DNA of 64,000 nt from Nectonema munidae (lineage: Eukaryota; Nematomorpha; Nectonematoida; Nectonematidae): positions 72,001-136,000 of the forward strand of contig JAUIRK010000855.1 in assembly GCA_030549495.1 (NCBI GenBank), given 5' to 3'. Positions 58,449 to 64,000 of the stretch are shown piece by piece. Each line of letters opens with the position of its first letter. Position 1 is the stretch's first letter. Made by a program: the position numbers and the translations under genes. The notes under the pieces were generated by a model that was given only the letters and a program-made list of their open reading frames with translations, did not search any database and had not been told where the DNA came from.

Positions 58449-60165
58449 TTATTTTAGTAGTAGTTTTACCACGGATTTTCGGAAAAATTTTTTGTTGGAA
58501 ATATTGAGTTTGTTTAACAATTTATTAGCAAGATTCAATGTCCGAAAGTAAATGTTTCTGAAATTAGAATTTTCATTAAATCTCGGAATGTGCAATTTAC
58601 TATATTGTCTGGTTAGATGATCATGAACTGAACTATTTGGAACAAAAAGACCGTGATATTCTCCTCGTTTTACATATTGTTTATAATAAAACATGAGGGA
58701 TGAAACTGAGTTTATTTGATATATATTTAAAATTTTGATTTCCTGATCACTTTTTTCGTTTATGAATTTGTAAAATTTTTTCATTAACTTTGATAGTTTT
58801 ACCAGATGCGTTTGATTGTTAGAGCCCCATAATAGGTTTGCATAACTTAAGTGTGAAAATACATGGGAATAATAAAGGGTCTTTCGTGCATTAGTAGGTA
58901 AGTAAGTTTGCAATTTTTTCAGGCAACCTAAAATTCTAGAGATTTTTATGCAAATATTATTAATATGAGTGGAAAAGGAAAAATTTTCTTCTAGTGTTAC
59001 TCCTATTCGGCTAACTCTTTTGATACTAACATTATTCAAATAAAAAGATGGGGTAGAGTTTACTGGTCTTTTGGAAAATATTATAAAGTTACTTTTCTCA
59101 TGATTAATTTTTATTTTATTAAAATCACACCAATTAGTAATGTTTTTAAGTGAAGCTTGAATGGCATGATGATCAGAATTTTTTGTATTAAACATTAGAG
59201 TTAAATCATCTGCATACATGATAAGTTTGCTATGATTGTCTAAACACTTGTGTATGTCATTTATGTAAATTAAAAACAATAGCGGACCTAAGATTGATCC
59301 TTGAGGAACACCAGACTTAGAATAATAGCCGTCGGAATAAAAATTATTGAAAAATATAAAATTTTTTCTAAAAGATAAATAGTCCTGGATCAAATTATAA
59401 AAACAGCCTCTGATGCCCAACTTTCTAATTTTATATAGTAAGATATGGTGATTCACAGTATCGAACGCCTTAGAAAAGTCTAAGAAGAAACATAACAATT
59501 TAGCTTTTTGTTCATAAGCTGTTGCTACAGATAATGATAGTTCTGATAGGGCATCCGTGGTTGATTTATTAGGCCGAAAACCAAATTGATGTTTATAGAA
59601 GAAATTTATTTTGTTAAGATAGTTACTCAATTTCGTAAAAATAACTTTCTCAAAAATTTTAGCAAAGCTTGATAACAAAGAAATAGGTCTATACGAGCTG
59701 AATATGGTAGGCTGTTTATTAGGTTTCAGAATTGGCAGAACTTTTGCAATTTTTAGTTTGTCTGGAAAAATACCTTGTTGTATAGAAGAATTGAATATAT
59801 GAACAAGAATATTACGGATGATAGGCAAAATATATATAAGTAATTTCAAGTTTATTTCATCTAGGCCCGAAGATTTCTTGTTATTCAAACTGCTCACAGC
59901 TATATTTATATCATCAATTGTGATTTTACTAAAGTAAAAAGAAGATAATTGAGACGGTAAAAAAGACTCTAGGTAAATAAAAGAACTTTCGAGGTTCGAT
60001 TCGTCTGGTTCTAAAGAAAAGATATCTGTGAAACCTTGAATATCCAAATCAATATTGGGAGCAGTTGCTTTATTTTTCATCAATGTGTTCAAGACAGGCC
60101 ATAGTGATTTATGATCACATGTAGATAGCTTTGAACAGTAATACTGCGATTTTGTATGATTAACT
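58449..60165 (-). mobile_element. CR1/L2-like LINE, reverse transcriptase part (open frame)
   Basis: A frame of 547 codons from Met 60092 (open from about 60165) to 58449. It contains KKSSGLDEINLKLL, YRPISLLSSFAKIFEKVI, HQFGFRPNKSTTDALSEL, FLDFSKAFDTVNHHIL (motif A), SGVPQGSILGPLLFLIYIND (motif B), YADDLTLMF (motif C with both catalytic Asp), INHEKSNFIIF and the thumb GVTLEENFSFSTHI. The tail (YSHVFSHLSYANLLWG, LNLANKLLNKLNISNKKFFR) is typical of the CR1/L2/Daphne group. All catalytic residues are present and no stop lies in the frame, so this is the youngest element in the window. It follows the endonuclease frame with one frame change. Confidence 0.92.
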
Positions 60166-61230
60166 TTAATTTTGTAATTTTTTATAGTAACGAATTTTTA
60201 GACGATTTAATGCAGCTAATTCTTGTGTATACCAGGGTAAATTTGGTTTCTTTTGTTTGACTGAAACTAAAGGAAAGCATTTGGTAAAACAGTCGTGAAT
60301 AATTCCATCAAAACATTCATAAATTTGATTAACGTTTTTTGAAAAATAACAATATTCAAAATTTGCAACTGACAATTTAGAAAAGAACAATTCATAAGCT
60401 TGAGGTGAAAATTTTCTTTTTAAAACTTTTGTTAACACGCTTCTGTTTTTTAAAAAAGGTAGTCTTAGAAAATTGACACAATGATCGCTTATAAGGGCAT
60501 TTATATTATAGGAAGTATTGTTCACTAATTGATTTGTAAATATATTGTCTATTAAAGTTTTTGAATTTGCCAGACGTGTCGGTTTAGAAATGGCTGGGAT
60601 TAAACCATTTTCAAGCATCAAACAAAGAAAATTCAAAGCATGCCTATTTTCATATATATTCAAGAGGTTTATGTTAAAATCTCCAACAACAAAAAAAAAC
60701 TCGTTTTTAATCAACTTAATAAACTGATTTAGAGATAAGAGAAAGTCTGAAATCAAAAGGTTAGGGGGTCTATAAACAGCTAGTATGGAAACCTTTGTAT
60801 CAAAAACTATGAACTGACCTAAAAGAAAATCAGCAGGTGATTCAACATTTTCATTTGAATTATAAAGCACTAATTTATAAATACTTTTATAATAAATACA
60901 TACACCGCCTCCAGTTCGGTTTCTTTCTTTAAAAATCGAGTTATAACCATTTAAGTTATATTTTACAGTATCACTTGAGTTCCATATTTCGCTAAAAACT
61001 ATAAAATCTGGAAGGAGATTAATAGAACTCAAAAAAATCGAAAAGTTAGAAAAATTTGCAAAAAGACTTCTAATGTTTAAATGTATTATGGATAATGAGG
61101 TAAGTGAAATATTTTCTCTATAAAGCAAAGATATATCGTCTTCATTTAAGTATTTAGTTTTATTAATTTCCAAAGAAAGTTCAGAAAATATATCAAAATC
61201 ATATAAATCAGATATGTTTTGTTTATTCAT
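60166..61230 (-). mobile_element. CR1/L2-like LINE, endonuclease part (open frame)
   Basis: A frame of 354 codons from ATG 61230 to the stop at 60166-60168. APE endonuclease motifs in order: LSIIHLNIRSLF, LPDFIVFSEIWN (catalytic Glu), RTGGGVCIYYKS, VSILAVYRPP, FFVVGDFNINLL (GDFN), TLIDNIFTN, LISDHCV (SDH). The linker ends RLKIRYYKK. At a run of six A (minus strand; T run at 60178-60183) the frame shifts by one base. The following frame continues NYKIKVNHTKSQYYCSKLST into the RT part, so the element would otherwise be a single polyprotein of about 925 residues. No ORF1 is seen upstream. Either the element has none or it is 5'-truncated near 61250. Confidence 0.92.
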
Positions 61231-61339
61231 TTGAGGTGTATGAAGTAAGAGATTTTACTATTGCTAATTTATAATTAATAAAATATAAATATAATATTTA
61301 ATAAATATTTAATAATAAATATAATAATAAAATAAAAAT

Positions 61340-61990
61340 ATATTAATAAAGAAAGGAATTAGCAAATTAGGTTATCATTAAAAATAAATTAAAGGAAAGA
61401 ATATTAAAAAAGTATATTATAATAATTTACTATATAAATTCAAGAAAAGCCTTAATTATTTTAAAATAACGAATTAGCAAATTTGAATATCATAAAAAAT
61501 AATTTAAATGAGACAATATAAATTAAGTATATGATTATAATTTATTTTTTACTATATAAAATCTGAAAAACATTAATGAAAGGTAGAAAGATCTATTTAT
61601 TTAAATTAAAAATACATTAATCTATAGAATTAGCAAATTAGATTATCATTAAAAATAAATTAAAGCAGACATTATAAATAAATAATATGTAATCTATATA
61701 AAATCTAAAAAACCTTAATCAAAATAAGAAAGATCTATTTATTTAAATAAACATAGATTCGTACTAAATCTATTGAAAACTCTTAATACTTAAAAAATAA
61801 AATTTTAAATAGAGTTTAGAAAAATAAAATTTATAAACTAAATAATTTAAATTAAAGAAATCTATTATTGAAAAATAAAATTTATAAACTAAATAATTCA
61901 GATTTAATAGAAATCTATAAACTTTAGTTATTTAAAAATTATCAATAGTAGGTATCAATTTATAGGAATCTAAATAACAAAATTTATAGA
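61340..61990. repeat. Degenerate AT-rich tandem repeats
   Basis: GAATTAGCAAATTAGRTTATC followed by ATTAAAAATAAATTAAAG occurs at about 61358, 61471 (diverged) and 61627, and ACTATATAAAATCTRAAAAA followed by CTTAAT at about 61430, 61551 and 61695. This gives an irregular unit of about 115-155 bp. Further on, AAATTTATAAACTAAATAATT recurs at about 61830 and 61875. It lies just upstream (5' side) of the LINE and could include its 5' leader. Confidence 0.6.
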
Positions 61991-63805
61991 TTAAAAAAAC
62001 AACTCTAATAAAGAATCTTGTTTTTTTAAAAATATAGATTTGAAATAGTAACATACAAATTTATTATCTTTTTTGAGAAGAATGAATAAACCCATCAACC
62101 ATTAATTGAATTGGATATATTGAGAATGAAAATTTTTTTTAATGCAAATGAGTTTTTTTGATTGGTTAAATTAAGTACATTATATACGTATATACAAAAT
62201 ATACAAATATATATGAAATTTTTTTGAATTAAAACATTTATGATAAATTAAAGTTAATATTGTTATTTAGAATGATTAGAGGATTCTAAAAATATATAAA
62301 ACTTGCTTTTTTGTTGAATATATGTGAAGTCATAATTTTGAGGTCGTTTGAAAGGGCCTGAAAAATCGAAAATTAAAAAAATGGAAAATTCAAAAATTTT
62401 AAAACGTATTCTGATAGAGTTTGATACGCTGATTCCGAATATGTAATTTATTTGAAATGAATCGATTGATTTTTTAATTTTTTTGAGGTCAAAGTTGGAA
62501 TTTTTGTCATTTTTTCAAGTTCAAAGGCTAAAAAAGTATTTAAAAAAAAATTAATTTAAAATATTTTTACACTTTCGTAATCAGTATAAAATTTGCTTTA
62601 AAATGAGATATTAAAATTAAAAATTGGATGAGTTTGAAATTTTTCAAAAATTTTGTATGGCCCTTACAATTTTTTAAAAAAATAAAAAAAATTATTTTCC
62701 AATTTTTTCACCCTAGTATGTTTAAATAATAGGTTTATTTTATGAATATGGAAAAAAAAATGTAAAAAAATATTTCATTCTTTATTTTACACGCCAAAAT
62801 ATAGTGAAACATAGCAAAATTGTACATGTTGTTCAAGGGCTTATAAAAATTTTTTTTGAATTTGTATCAAAACCAAAAATAATTCAAAAATGTAGGTAAA
62901 AGGATGCTCTTTAAGATGCGCATGGTTTAAAATGTTTTTTAAAAAATTTCTCGCATAAAATTTTCTTTAAAATTTAAAAATTTGAAAATATCGACACAAA
63001 GTTTTTTTAAAAATTGTTAAAATCAAAAAAAATATATCAAAAATAAATATTTTTCAAAATTTTAAAATTCTAAAATAAAATTTAAGCAATTTTGAATAAG
63101 ATGATGTAAAAATTAGAAAAAAATAATTTTCTTTTGATGTAAAATTTTTGAATCAAATATGTCAACTTTTTGAAAATTCAAACCTTTTTTATAAAAAATG
63201 GTATATTTTTTTTCGAAATTTTTTTTTACAAAATCATTTATTTATAAAAGTACTTTAACTCACTTGAAATTTTTTTAAAAAATTTTAAAACATCTCGCGG
63301 GAATTGAAAAAGTGAGAAAATTTAGAGTTCAGGTACGGGTCAATGAACTCACTGTCAGGTCATTTAACTTAGACCACGTGATAGCGCTGCAGAAATGAGG
63401 TAGATGAACATTTTATAGCTTGGAAAAAACTTTTTTATTGTAAAAGTTATTTGACTTTGAATGCTAAAAGTAAAAAGAAAATCGGTTCGGTGAAACCAAA
63501 AAAAAGGGGCGAACTTGGAAGTAACCACTCGCATTTCCCTCATAGTGCACGTATCCTATCATTAAAAACTGGGAGTAAAATGAGAGAAAAAGTGAAAGAT
63601 TTGAAGGAAGCCACACAGCTGCACTAATACTTATCCACTCAGTGCTGTAAGTGCTCTTCCTATGCTAAGTCAATAGAACTTTCTAGATACTATCATCCAA
63701 CATACAACTGATTTTTACAAAAATGTTAATCGTCGGCCTTGTTAGTGTTAGACTGCGATAAAACATTTTTCATTGTATGATATAACTACCACTTCAATAT
63801 TTCAG
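61991..63805. other. Very AT-rich intron end, low complexity
   Basis: 62.3-63.25 kb is dominated by A and T runs (AAAATTTTT-like) with no coding potential. From 63.3 kb composition becomes more balanced (ACCACGTGATAGCGCTGCAG, about 63372) without a recognised feature. The intron ends at CACTTCAATATTTCAG. Confidence 0.5.
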
Positions 63806-63898
63806 AGCATCCAAGCATTATTGAATTCCGAAGAGTTTGACAAGATCAGCAAAAGATATAGAGAGCTTGAAGATAAATATGGAAAACTTCAGAAACAA
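63806..63898 (+). CDS. Coiled-coil gene, coding exon 10 (last in window)
   Basis: Acceptor TTCAATATTTCAG, donor AAACAA|GTTAGC, 93 bp, phase 0 both sides. It encodes SIQALLNSEEFDKISKRYRE and LEDKYGKLQKQ, continuing the rod. YRELEDKYGKLQ echoes the LEEKY..L motif of the main exon. The gene continues beyond the right edge, so the C terminus and any terminal domain that might identify the protein are not visible. Confidence 0.82.
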
Positions 63899-64000
63899 GT
63901 TAGCCATTATTATAAATATTCAAATCGTATTATATCGACGAGGAGGCGACCTAAACTTCTGAATTTCAAGACAGTCATATTTTTTGTGGCGTTAGAAATT

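Overview
The window is a strongly AT-rich stretch of animal nuclear DNA. The evidence is GT-AG introns of tens of bases to about 20 kb, tRNA-derived SINEs, several LINE clades, hAT, MULE and piggyBac relatives, and satellite arrays. There is no operon, rRNA, tRNA gene or CRISPR. The transposon mix (FLYWCH-type MULE, piggyBac, Jockey- and CR1/L2-like LINEs, and two repeat-borne protein families I recall from arthropods and Hydra) points to an invertebrate. A small copepod- or other arthropod-like genome is possible, but the species cannot be fixed from this sequence. A short (TTAGGG)n tract does not decide the phylum.

The one host gene I can support lies on the + strand. It starts near 14.6-15.3 kb and runs past the right edge. 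I can place ten coding exons (15278-15762, 18398-18634, 19989-about 20213, 20269-20368, 40076-40240, 40853-40960, 46290-46436, 47306-49983, 54856-55294, 63806-63898). Splice phases agree at every junction except for an unclear donor between the third and fourth coding exons. Together they encode about 1,550 residues of a long, charged, heptad-rich coiled-coil protein with a serine-rich N terminus. I do not recognise the family. Position 38348-38425 looks like a possible internal alternative first exon.

Region by region: 0-0.65 kb piggyBac-like remnant; 2.4-3.7 kb dispersed repeat and an unclassified decayed repeat gene; 4.1-4.5 kb G/T-only tract; 4.5-7.0 kb Jockey-like LINE (minus); 9.4-11.1 kb repeat copy with about 120-bp tandem units and two LINE fragments; 11.8 and 14.3 kb hAT-like ends; 14.6-20.4 kb 5' exons of the coiled-coil gene; 20.4-40.1 kb a roughly 19.7-kb intron holding a LINE (24.1-26.7), a 206-bp TG microsatellite, a 28-bp minisatellite, inverted repeats, a hAT MITE with clear 8-bp target duplication and a SINE; 41.6-44.2 kb a MULE with long terminal inverted repeats, itself split by a hAT MITE; 45.1-45.8 kb LINE remnant; 47.3-50.0 kb the main 2.7-kb exon; 52.1-53.4 kb a second unclassified repeat gene; 54.0 kb SINE; 56.2 kb telomere-repeat hairpin between perfect 65-bp duplicates; 56.8-57.9 kb minisatellite; 57.96-61.2 kb a young, nearly intact CR1/L2-like LINE (minus); 61.3-63.2 kb AT-rich degenerate repeats.

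Thus a single long gene spans about three quarters of the window, and almost everything else recognisable is transposon or satellite DNA in its introns or 5' flank. No clearly novel system of interacting genes is visible. The most unusual structures are the telomeric hairpin insertion, the core-conserved minisatellite, the nested MULE/hAT, and the G/T tract cutting a reverse transcriptase.
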